Positions 1-6,353 of a stretch of DNA of 15,720 nt are shown one piece after another. This stretch comes from Comamonas sp. (GTDB lineage: Bacteria; Pseudomonadota; Gammaproteobacteria; Burkholderiales; Burkholderiaceae_C). A model generated the notes under the pieces. The model saw only the letters and a program-made list of their open reading frames with translations, ran no database searches and had not been told where the DNA came from. The position numbers and the translations under genes are program-made. How positions within the stretch are numbered: the first letter of the stretch is position 1; every line of letters begins with the position of its first letter. The stretch is taken from the NCBI GenBank assembly GCA_019236485.1, contig JAFAIY010000261.1:1-15720 (forward strand), written 5' to 3'.

Positions 1-158
1 CCCTTGAAGTTGCTGTAGCCGCTGGCACCCGTGCCGGCGCCGTGCAGAAAGATCACGGGGTCGCCCGAGCCCTGCTCGTGGTAGTGCACGCGCTGGGGAT
101 GACCGGCCACCAGGCCGATGTCCACATACTTGCCTTCGGGAATGGAAAAAGTGCTCAT
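1..158 (-). CDS. tesD: Meta-cleavage product hydrolase TesD, N-terminal part (truncated by window edge)
   Basis: Only the first 52 codons are present; the gene runs off the left edge. The N-terminus begins MSTFSIPEGKYVDIG and reaches HGAGTGASGYSNF at about residues 39-51. That is the oxyanion-loop motif of alpha/beta-hydrolases of the BphD/HsaD meta-cleavage product hydrolase group. The nucleophile elbow and the Asp/His of the triad lie outside the window. TesD/HsaD enzymes hydrolyse the C-C bond of the ring-A meta-cleavage product of the seco-steroid, releasing a C/D-ring propionate (HIP-type acid) and a short hydroxydienoic acid. It lies 76 bp downstream of tesA1 on the same strand, as in the C. 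testosteroni tes cluster, so co-transcription is likely. Symbol and substrate are inferred from family and gene order. Confidence 0.85.
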   Translation of the reverse strand, partial: MSTFSIPEGKYVDIGLVAGHPQRVHYHEQGSGDPVIFLHGAGTGASGYSNFK

Positions 159-187
159 CTCTGTTCTTTATGCTTGGAGTGGATAGG

Positions 188-209
188 CGAAGGCTGTCTC
201 CTGCCTTCG
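188..209. other. Intercistronic hairpin between tesA1 and tesD
   Basis: A perfect 7-bp stem (CGAAGGC at 188-194, GCCTTCG at 203-209) encloses an 8-nt loop in the 76-bp gap between tesA1 and tesD. There is no T-run after it in the direction of transcription, so it does not look like a terminator. It may affect mRNA processing or stability between the two cistrons; that role is inferred. Confidence 0.5.
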
Positions 210-234
210 GGTGAGGGAAAGCATTGACGGGGGC

Positions 235-1212
235 TCAGGCCTTGGCCTGCCAGAGCTTGGGCAGGCCGGGGTCGGTGGCAGCGATGGCCTTCTTGAGCAG
301 ATTGCGCAGGGTGGCGGCTTCCATTTCGCCCAGGCCGGCGATCAGATCGGTCTCCACGGCCTTGGCGGCCGCCAGTACATGGAGGATGGCCGCATTGCCC
401 TGGGCCGTGAGCTGCAGCGACTGTTCGCGCTCGGCGCTTTCCTCGACCCAGCCCTTGCGGATCAGCGACTGAAGGGCCACGGCGCCGATATCCGTGCCGG
501 TATAAGCCATGTGCGCGGCGATCTCGGCCGGCGTCTGCGGCTGCTGGATGCTGAGCAGCGAGAGCACGTAGAAATCGACATCGGTCATGCCGAAACCGGC
601 CATGGGCTTGCGCAGGCCGCTCAGAAATTGGAAGTGCGCGCGGCCCATCAGATAGCCGATCAGGTTCTCCGAATAGGCGGTGTTGGTGTCGGCAGCGGGT
701 TCGCTGGCAATGGGCTGGGCCTTGCGCGAGGCCAGCGCATAGCCGCCGGTCACATAGAGCAGGGGCGGATGCGGGTTGGCGTCGTAGTCGGTGACCTCGC
801 CCACAAAGATGATGTGGTCGCCGCCGTCGTACTGGAAGGCGGTCTTGCATTTGAAGCGCGCGCTGCAGTCCGGCAGCAGGGGCGCATGCGGGGCCTCGGA
901 GTCCAGTTCCAGGCCCGAGAACTTGTCCTCGCCGGCCCTGGCAAAGCGGTTGGACAGGGCTTCCTGCTCGTTGGAGAGGATGTGCACATTCCAGGTGTCG
1001 GCGCTCTGGAACACGGGCAGGCTGCGCGCATTCTTGGCCAGGCTCCACAGCACCATGGGCGGCTCCAGCGAGACCGAGTTGAAGCTGTTGGCCGTGATCC
1101 CCACAGGCTCACCGTTTTCGGCACGGGTGGTGACGATGGTGACCCCGGTGCCGAACATGCCCAGGGCGCGGCGGAAGTCTTTGGGGTCGTAAGTGGCTGC
1201 AGTACTTTGCAT
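235..1212 (-). CDS. tesA1: Flavin reductase component TesA1 with C-terminal MarR-like domain
   Basis: A 325-residue two-domain protein. Residues about 10-165 form a HpaC/HsaB-type flavin reductase domain (GITANSF at 38-44, GDHIIFVGEV at 131-140). It should use NAD(P)H to make the reduced flavin consumed by the TesA2 oxygenase when it hydroxylates the phenolic seco-steroid. Residues about 178-310 look like a MarR winged-helix domain (QTPAEIAAHM helix, then SLIRKGWVEE and LQLTAQGNAAI). Simple HsaB-type reductases are about 190 residues, so this one carries some 135 extra. A similar reductase-MarR arrangement is known in the C1 reductase of Acinetobacter baumannii 4-hydroxyphenylacetate hydroxylase, where the extra domain is autoinhibitory and effector-controlled. 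The ATG at 1212 has AAGGAG about 11 nt upstream. The gene is divergent from tesA2 and heads a unit continuing into tesD. Confidence 0.88.
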   Translation of the reverse strand: MQSTAATYDPKDFRRALGMFGTGVTIVTTRAENGEPVGITANSFNSVSLEPPMVLWSLAKNARSLPVFQSADTWNVHILSNEQEALSNRFARAGEDKFSGLELDSEAPHAPLLPDCSARFKCKTAFQYDGGDHIIFVGEVTDYDANPHPPLLYVTGGYALASRKAQPIASEPAADTNTAYSENLIGYLMGRAHFQFLSGLRKPMAGFGMTDVDFYVLSLLSIQQPQTPAEIAAHMAYTGTDIGAVALQSLIRKGWVEESAEREQSLQLTAQGNAAILHVLAAAKAVETDLIAGLGEMEAATLRNLLKKAIAATDPGLPKLWQAKA

Positions 1213-1490
1213 GGCTGAAGGTCTCCTTGCTGCAAGAGTGCTGCCAGCGGCTTTTTTTTGAATCCTTCACATGGACTAGCAGAGGCAAAACAGGCTCGGT
1301 GTTTGCCCTAGGCAGGTGTTTTACGGGGTCCGCGGCCCGCGCCGCGGGGCGCCCAGACTGGCCGCGGATACCGTTAGTCTGATCGGACGATGAATGCGTT
1401 TTTGCATGGTGAGAGCATTCTTTGCCATAGGCGCAATGCCTTGCCCACCACACCACAAGCCGCCCGGTGGAGCGGCAACTGGAGACATGT
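1213..1490. promoter_or_regulatory. Divergent tesA1 / tesA2 control region
   Basis: This 278-bp gap separates the divergent tesA1 and tesA2 starts and must hold the promoters of both transcription units. It is rich in symmetric sequence. GGCAAAACA at 1284-1292 faces TGTTTGCC at 1300-1307 with one bulged base. CCGCGG occurs at 1330, 1342 and 1362. CAGACT at 1354-1359 pairs with AGTCTG at 1376-1381. GAATGC at 1392-1397 pairs with GCATTC at 1415-1420. No sigma70 -35/-10 pair fits well on either strand, so start sites are not assigned. In C. testosteroni the regulator TesR controls tes genes; whether any of these repeats is its site cannot be told here. Confidence 0.7.
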
Positions 1491-2687
1491 ATGAACGCAA
1501 TGACAGACAACTACCTCACCCCGGATGCTCTCGCCGTGATCGATCGCGCCAAGGCCCTGGCCGTCAGGCTGGCCGAGCGCGCCCAGCAGGCCGACCGTGA
1601 AGGCAGGATCAGCGACGAGACCATTGCCGAGATGGCCGAGGCAGGTCTGTTCCGCGTGCTGCAACCCAAGCGCTGGGGCGGCTATGAGATGGATCCGCGC
1701 GTGTTCTACAGCGTGCAGATGGAGCTGGCCAAGGGCTGCATGTCCACGGCCTGGATCTACGGCGTGGTCGGCGTCCACCCCTGGCAGCTGGCGCTCTTCC
1801 CCGACCAGGCCCAGCAGGATGTCTGGGGCAAGGACAGCGGTGTGCGCATCGCCTCCACCTATATGCCCACGGGCAAGGCCGAGCCCGTCGAGGGCGGCTT
1901 CAAGTTCAGCGGCCGCTGGAGCTTCTCCACGGGCTCCAAGCACTGCGACTGGCTGTTCCTCGGCGGTCTGCTGCCCAAGCGCGACGGCACGCCGGGCCTG
2001 GAGCATGTGACTTTTCTGCTGCCCAAGTCCGACTACCGCATCGAGGACAACTGGGACGTGCTGGGCCTGCGCGGCACGGGCAGCCATGACGTCGTGGTGG
2101 AAAACGCTTTCGTTCCCGCACACCGCATCCAGTACACCAACGACCACAGCGACGCGGGCTGCCCGGGCCGCAAGGAAAACACCGGCTGGCTGTTCCGCAT
2201 TCCCTTCACCCATGTGTTCCAGCGCGCGGTCTCCACGGCCTGCCTGGGCGCGCTCGATGGCGCGATTGCCTCCTTTACCCAGCGTGCGATCTCCCATGTG
2301 GGCAAGCATGGCAACAAGATGGCCGAGGACGTGAATGCGCAGACCGCCGTGACCGAAGCCACGATCGCGCTGGACCAGCTCAAGCTCACGCTGTTCCGCA
2401 ACTATGCCCGCATCGTCGATGCCGCCAAGACCGGCATCCAGCTCTCGCTGGAGGAGCGCCTGCTGCAGCGCGCCCAGGCCTCCTATGTGCCCAAGCTCAC
2501 GGGCTTCCATGCCAACGAGCTGATGCGTGCCTGCGCGGCTAGCGGCACCTTCAAGACCAACTCGATCGAGCGCGTGTTCCGCGACATCCACCAGGGCCGT
2601 ACCCATATCGCGAACAACACCGACGCCTATGTGCGCGCCTACGGCTCGCATGTGCTGGGCATTCCCAACCAGGAACCCTTCGTCTGA
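1491..2687 (+). CDS. tesA2: Flavin-dependent seco-steroid phenol hydroxylase TesA2 (HsaA-like)
   Basis: A 398-residue group D flavin monooxygenase with the acyl-CoA dehydrogenase fold, very close in length and pattern to actinobacterial HsaA (about 394). It ortho-hydroxylates the phenolic ring A of 3-hydroxy-9,10-seconandrosta-1,3,5(10)-triene-9,17-dione to a catechol, using reduced flavin from TesA1. Visible motifs are LQPKRWGG (57-64), STAWIYGVVGVHPW (85-98), GRWSFSTGSKHCDW (141-154), GLRGTGSHDVVV (192-203) and, near the C-terminus, RVFRDIHQGRTH (361-372), which contains the conserved His of this family. The ATG at 1491 was chosen because GGAGA lies 5 nt upstream; an in-frame GTG at 1467 would add eight residues but lacks a comparable site. 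It is the first gene of the rightward tes unit. Confidence 0.92.
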   Translation: MNAMTDNYLTPDALAVIDRAKALAVRLAERAQQADREGRISDETIAEMAEAGLFRVLQPKRWGGYEMDPRVFYSVQMELAKGCMSTAWIYGVVGVHPWQLALFPDQAQQDVWGKDSGVRIASTYMPTGKAEPVEGGFKFSGRWSFSTGSKHCDWLFLGGLLPKRDGTPGLEHVTFLLPKSDYRIEDNWDVLGLRGTGSHDVVVENAFVPAHRIQYTNDHSDAGCPGRKENTGWLFRIPFTHVFQRAVSTACLGALDGAIASFTQRAISHVGKHGNKMAEDVNAQTAVTEATIALDQLKLTLFRNYARIVDAAKTGIQLSLEERLLQRAQASYVPKLTGFHANELMRACAASGTFKTNSIERVFRDIHQGRTHIANNTDAYVRAYGSHVLGIPNQEPFV

Positions 2688-2704
2688 TCGTCCCAGACCG
2701 AGAC

Positions 2705-2734
2705 GGCGGCGGCAACCCGGCGGTGGCTGCCGCC
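2705..2734. other. Intercistronic hairpin between tesA2 and tesH
   Basis: GGCGGCGGC at 2705-2713 pairs with GCTGCCGCC at 2726-2734 (9 bp with one G-T wobble); an inner ACC/GGT extends it around a CGGC loop. It sits in the 100-bp gap between tesA2 and tesH. No T-run follows on the plus strand, so read-through is expected. A role as a stability or processing element is inferred. Confidence 0.5.
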
Positions 2735-2787
2735 TCTATCCGTTTGCAACAGTCCATCCATAAAACAGGTATTCCGGGAGACAAGGT

Positions 2788-4518
2788 ATGGCAGAACAAG
2801 AATATGACCTGATCGTCGTTGGTTCGGGGGCGGGCGCCTTGCTGGGCGCCATCCGCGCTCAGGAGCAGGGCCTCAAGACCCTGGTGGTCGAGAAGGCCGA
2901 TCTGTTTGGCGGCACTTCGGCCCTGTCGGGTGGCGGCATCTGGATTCCTCTGAACTACGACCAGCCGCGTGCGGGCATCAAGGACGATCTGGAAACCGCT
3001 TTCAGCTACATGAAGCGCTGCGTGCGCGGCATGGCCAGCGACGACCGGGTGCTGGCCTATGTGGAAACCGCGAGCAAGATGGCCGAGTATCTGCGCCAGA
3101 TCGGCATTCCCTACCGCGCCATGGCCAAGTATGCGGACTACTACCCGCATATAGAGGGCTCCAAGCCCGGCGGCCGCACCATGGACCCGATGGACTTCAA
3201 TGCCGCCAAGCTCGGCCTGGAGGCGCTGGAGACCATGCGCCCCGGCCCTCCGGGCAACCAGCTGTTCGGCCGCATGAGCATCAGCGCGTTCGAGGCGCAT
3301 TCCATGCTGTCGCGCGAGCTCAAGTCGCGCTTCACCATCGTCGGCATGATGCTCAAGTATTTTCTTGACTATCCCTGGCGCAGCAAGACCCGCCGCGACC
3401 GCCGCCTGACCGGCGGCCAGGCCTTGATCGCGGGCCTGTTGACGGCCGCGCGCCAGGCCGGCGTCGAGATGTGGCGCAATGCCCCGCTCAAGGAACTGGT
3501 GCAGGATGGGGCGGGCCGCGTGACGGGCGTCGTCGTCGAGAAGAACGGTCAGGCCCTGCGGCTCGGCGCCAGGCGCGGCGTGCTGCTGGGCGCGGGCGGC
3601 TTCGAGCGCAATCAGCAGATGCGCGAGCAGTATCTGAACCAGCCCACCCGGGCCGAGTGGACGGCCACCCCCGTGGGCGGCAACGAGGGTGACGCGCACC
3701 GTGCGGGCCAGGCCCTGGGCGCGCAGCTGCATCTGATGGACTGGTCCTGGGGCGTGCCCACGATGGACGTGCCCAAGGAGCCTGCCTTCCGCGGCATCTT
3801 TGTGGAGCGCTCCCTGCCCGGCTGCATGGTGGTCAATGCCAAGGGCCAGCGCTTTCTCGATGAGTCCGGTCCCTATCCCGAGTTTCAGCAGGCCATGCTG
3901 GCCGAGCATGCCAAGGGCAATGGCGGCGTGCCGGCCTGGATCGTGTTCGATGCCAGCTTCCGCGCCCAGAACCCCATGGGCCCGCTGATGCCCGGCTCCG
4001 CCGTGCCCGACAGCAAGCTGCGCAAGAGCTGGCTCAATACCGTGTACTGGAAGGGCGAGACCCTTGATGAACTTGCGGCCCAGATCGGTGTCGATGCCTC
4101 AGGCCTCAAGGACAGCGCGCGCCGCATGACCGAATATGCGCGCACCGGCAAGGATCTGGACTTCGACCGCGGCGGCAATGTGTTCGACCGCTATTACGGC
4201 GACCCGCGCCTGAAGAACCCCAATCTGGGCCCCATAGAGAAAGGTCCGTTCTATGCGATGCGCTTGTGGCCCGGCGAAATCGGCACCAAGGGCGGCCTGC
4301 TCACCGATCGCGAAGCCCGTGTGCTCAACACCGAGGGTCAGGTCATCGGCGGCCTGTACTGCGTGGGCAATAACTCGGCTTCCGTGATGGGGCCCGCCTA
4401 TCCGGGCGCGGGCTCCACGCTGGGCCCGGCCATGACTTTTGCGTTCCGCGCGGTGGCGGACATGCTGGGCAAGCCGCTGCCGCTGGAAAACCCCCGGCTG
4501 CTGGGCAAGGCCGTCTGA
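2788..4518 (+). CDS. tesH: 3-ketosteroid delta1-dehydrogenase TesH
   Basis: A 576-residue FAD flavoprotein of the KstD family. It introduces the C1-C2 double bond into 3-ketosteroids, giving the 1,4-diene-3-one needed for ring B opening. The N-terminal Rossmann motif VVGSGAGALLG (10-20) is followed by the ribose-binding acid E35 and LFGGTSALSGGG (39-50). A Tyr-rich segment YADYYPHIEGSKPGGR (115-130) lies where KstD enzymes place one active-site Tyr. The C-terminal PFYA (487-490; Y489 probably matches the catalytic Tyr 487 of Rhodococcus KstD1), PGEIGTKGG (495-503) and YPGAGSTLGPA (538-548) are typical of KstD. The ATG at 2788 follows a GGGAG site. It is 100 bp after tesA2 and 15 bp before tesI. 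Residue equivalences are from memory, not an alignment. Confidence 0.9.
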   Translation: MAEQEYDLIVVGSGAGALLGAIRAQEQGLKTLVVEKADLFGGTSALSGGGIWIPLNYDQPRAGIKDDLETAFSYMKRCVRGMASDDRVLAYVETASKMAEYLRQIGIPYRAMAKYADYYPHIEGSKPGGRTMDPMDFNAAKLGLEALETMRPGPPGNQLFGRMSISAFEAHSMLSRELKSRFTIVGMMLKYFLDYPWRSKTRRDRRLTGGQALIAGLLTAARQAGVEMWRNAPLKELVQDGAGRVTGVVVEKNGQALRLGARRGVLLGAGGFERNQQMREQYLNQPTRAEWTATPVGGNEGDAHRAGQALGAQLHLMDWSWGVPTMDVPKEPAFRGIFVERSLPGCMVVNAKGQRFLDESGPYPEFQQAMLAEHAKGNGGVPAWIVFDASFRAQNPMGPLMPGSAVPDSKLRKSWLNTVYWKGETLDELAAQIGVDASGLKDSARRMTEYARTGKDLDFDRGGNVFDRYYGDPRLKNPNLGPIEKGPFYAMRLWPGEIGTKGGLLTDREARVLNTEGQVIGGLYCVGNNSASVMGPAYPGAGSTLGPAMTFAFRAVADMLGKPLPLENPRLLGKAV

Positions 4519-4533
4519 ACACAGGAGAGCGCG

Positions 4534-6267
4534 ATGACAAGTTCCCTAAAACATATCAGCACCATCAACCCAGTGGGCGCGGCGCTGGACGTGGGCTCTG
4601 CCGATGAAGTCCTGTGGTCGGACGCCGCGGACGTGGTCGTCGTCGGCTGGGGTGCCGCGGGTGCGAGCGCGGCCATAGAGGCGCGCGAGCAGGGCGCCGA
4701 GGTGCTGGTGATAGACCGCTTCAGCGGCGGCGGCGCCAGCGTGCTCTCGGGCGGCGTGGTCTATGCGGGCGGCGGCACGGCCTACCAGAAGCAGGCCGGC
4801 TTCGAGGACACGCCCGAGGCCATGGCGGACTATCTCCAGCATGAGGTCAACGGCGTGGTCAGCGACGCGACCCTGGCGCGCTTCAGCCGCGACAGCGTGG
4901 CGAATCTGCAGTGGCTGGAAAAGCAGGGTGTGAGCTTTGGCTCGACCATGCCCGCCTACAAGACCTCGTATCCACCCGATGGCATTTACCTCTACTACTC
5001 GGGCAACGAGGTGGTGCCTGCCTACGGCAATCCCAAGCTGGCCAAGAAGCCCGCGCCGCGCGGCCACCGCGTGGTGGCCAAGGGCCAGTCGGGCGCCACC
5101 TTCTATGCGGCGCTCAAGCAGTCCACGCTGGCGCGGGGCGCGCGCGCACTGACCCAGGCGCGCGTGCAGCGCCTGGTGCGCGAGCGGCATACGGGCCGGG
5201 TGCTGGGCGTGGAGGTCATGGTGCTGCCCGCCGACGATGCGCGCACCGAGCGCCACAAAAAGCTCGATGAACTGGTGGCCAAGTGGCGTCTGTACCAGGC
5301 GCCGCGCGCCCAGGCGGGCCGGCGCGAGGCCGCGAAGATCGAAAGCGAGATCGGCGAGAAGCGCTTCATCCGCGCCAGACAGGCCGTGGTGCTCTCCACG
5401 GGCGGCTATGTCTTCAATTCCGAACTCATGGAGCGGCATGCTCCGGCCTATACGCCGGGCTGGCTCACGGGCGCTGCGGGCTGCGATGGCTCGGGCCTGC
5501 GCCTGGGCCAGTCGGTGGGCGGCATAGGCCAGGACCTGAGCAATATCTCGGCCTGGCGCTTCATCACGCCGCCCTCGGTCTGGCCCAAGGGCCTGGTGGT
5601 CAACACCGGGGGTGAGCGCTTCTGCAACGAGCAGGTCTATGGCGCCAAGCTGGGCTACGAGATGATGGAAAACCAGGGCGGCAAGGCCTGGCTCATCATA
5701 GACAGCCGCCTGCGCCGCCAGGCAACCTGGCAGTGCCTGTTTGGAGGGCTCTGGGCGTTCCAGTCCATGCCCGCGCTGGCGCTGATGTACAAGGTGGCGC
5801 TCAAGGGCCGGTCGGTGGCCGATCTGGCCCGGAAAATCGGCGCCGATGCGGCCGTGCTGCAGCGCCAGTTCGACGCGGCCAATGCCGCGGCGCGCGGCGA
5901 GCGCGACGACCCCATGGGCAAGTCCAAGGACATGCGCCATGAGTTCAAGGGCGGCCCGCTGTTCGCCATTGATATCTCCATCAGCCAGAAGATGTTCCCG
6001 ATCGCCGTGCTCAGCCTGGGCGGCCTCCAGGTCAACGAGGACAGCGGCGCCGTCATCGATGGCGCGGGACGGGACATTCCGGGGTTGTATGCCGCGGGCC
6101 GCACCGCGATCGGCATCGCCTCATCGCGCTATGTGAGCGGCCTGTCGCTGGCCGACTGCGTGTTCTCCGGCCGCCGGGCCGGCAAGGCGGCGGCGCTGGA
6201 CAGCGCGCAGCCCGCTCCGCAGGCCGCCGTGCAGCGGGCTGCGGTGGCGGAAAGCCTGAGTTCCTGA
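4534..6267 (+). CDS. tesI: 3-ketosteroid delta4(5alpha)-dehydrogenase TesI
   Basis: A 577-residue FAD flavoprotein related to KstD but of the delta4-(5alpha) type, which desaturates C4-C5 of 5alpha-3-ketosteroids. The FAD motif VVVGWGAAGASAA (35-47), D61 and GGASVLSGGVVYAGGG (66-81) form the dinucleotide site. Near the C-terminus, SSRYVSGLSLADCVFSGRRAG (530-550) holds Y533 and S535. Their Tyr-x-Ser spacing matches the active-site pair Tyr466/Ser468 reported for the R. jostii RHA1 enzyme. About 30 residues precede the usual FAD start, and a charged, probably helical segment at about 231-277 looks like an insertion. The start has GGAGAG upstream and lies 15 bp after tesH, so the two dehydrogenases are tightly coupled. 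An 86-bp gap to the reductase contains a strong hairpin. Confidence 0.87.
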   Translation: MTSSLKHISTINPVGAALDVGSADEVLWSDAADVVVVGWGAAGASAAIEAREQGAEVLVIDRFSGGGASVLSGGVVYAGGGTAYQKQAGFEDTPEAMADYLQHEVNGVVSDATLARFSRDSVANLQWLEKQGVSFGSTMPAYKTSYPPDGIYLYYSGNEVVPAYGNPKLAKKPAPRGHRVVAKGQSGATFYAALKQSTLARGARALTQARVQRLVRERHTGRVLGVEVMVLPADDARTERHKKLDELVAKWRLYQAPRAQAGRREAAKIESEIGEKRFIRARQAVVLSTGGYVFNSELMERHAPAYTPGWLTGAAGCDGSGLRLGQSVGGIGQDLSNISAWRFITPPSVWPKGLVVNTGGERFCNEQVYGAKLGYEMMENQGGKAWLIIDSRLRRQATWQCLFGGLWAFQSMPALALMYKVALKGRSVADLARKIGADAAVLQRQFDAANAAARGERDDPMGKSKDMRHEFKGGPLFAIDISISQKMFPIAVLSLGGLQVNEDSGAVIDGAGRDIPGLYAAGRTAIGIASSRYVSGLSLADCVFSGRRAGKAAALDSAQPAPQAAVQRAAVAESLSS

Positions 6268-6283
6268 CCCCGTGGATATGGGG

Positions 6284-6317
6284 GCCGCCTGCTGCCGGGG
6301 CGTCGGCGGCAGGCGGC
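6284..6317. other. Strong GC-rich hairpin between tesI and the ferredoxin reductase gene
   Basis: GCCGCCTGCTGCCG at 6284-6297 and CGGCGGCAGGCGGC at 6304-6317 form a 14-bp stem with one T-G wobble and a 6-nt GGGCGT loop. It occupies most of the 86-bp gap. On the plus strand it is followed by an A-run, not a T-run, so it lacks the usual intrinsic terminator signature. It may be an mRNA-stability or transcription-pausing element separating tesI from the two downstream genes; the role is inferred. Confidence 0.6.
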
Positions 6318-6353
6318 GCAAAAAAGTGTGAGTGAGTAAGGGGTAGACAAAAA

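Noticed and set aside
211..1218. A 335-codon plus-strand frame opposite tesA1
   Set aside because: Gly/Leu-rich antisense shadow; tesA1 on the other strand has unmistakable flavin reductase motifs.
1240..1260. Eight-T run (1252-1259) after GCTGCCAGCGGC as a plus-strand terminator
   Set aside because: The preceding stem is only 3-4 bp and no plus-strand gene ends upstream; it lies in the leader of tesA1.
2551..3909. A 452-codon minus-strand frame antisense to tesA2/tesH, and similar ones at 4546-5940 and 1374-2651
   Set aside because: These are low-complexity translations mirroring well-supported genes; no family motif or plausible ribosome site.
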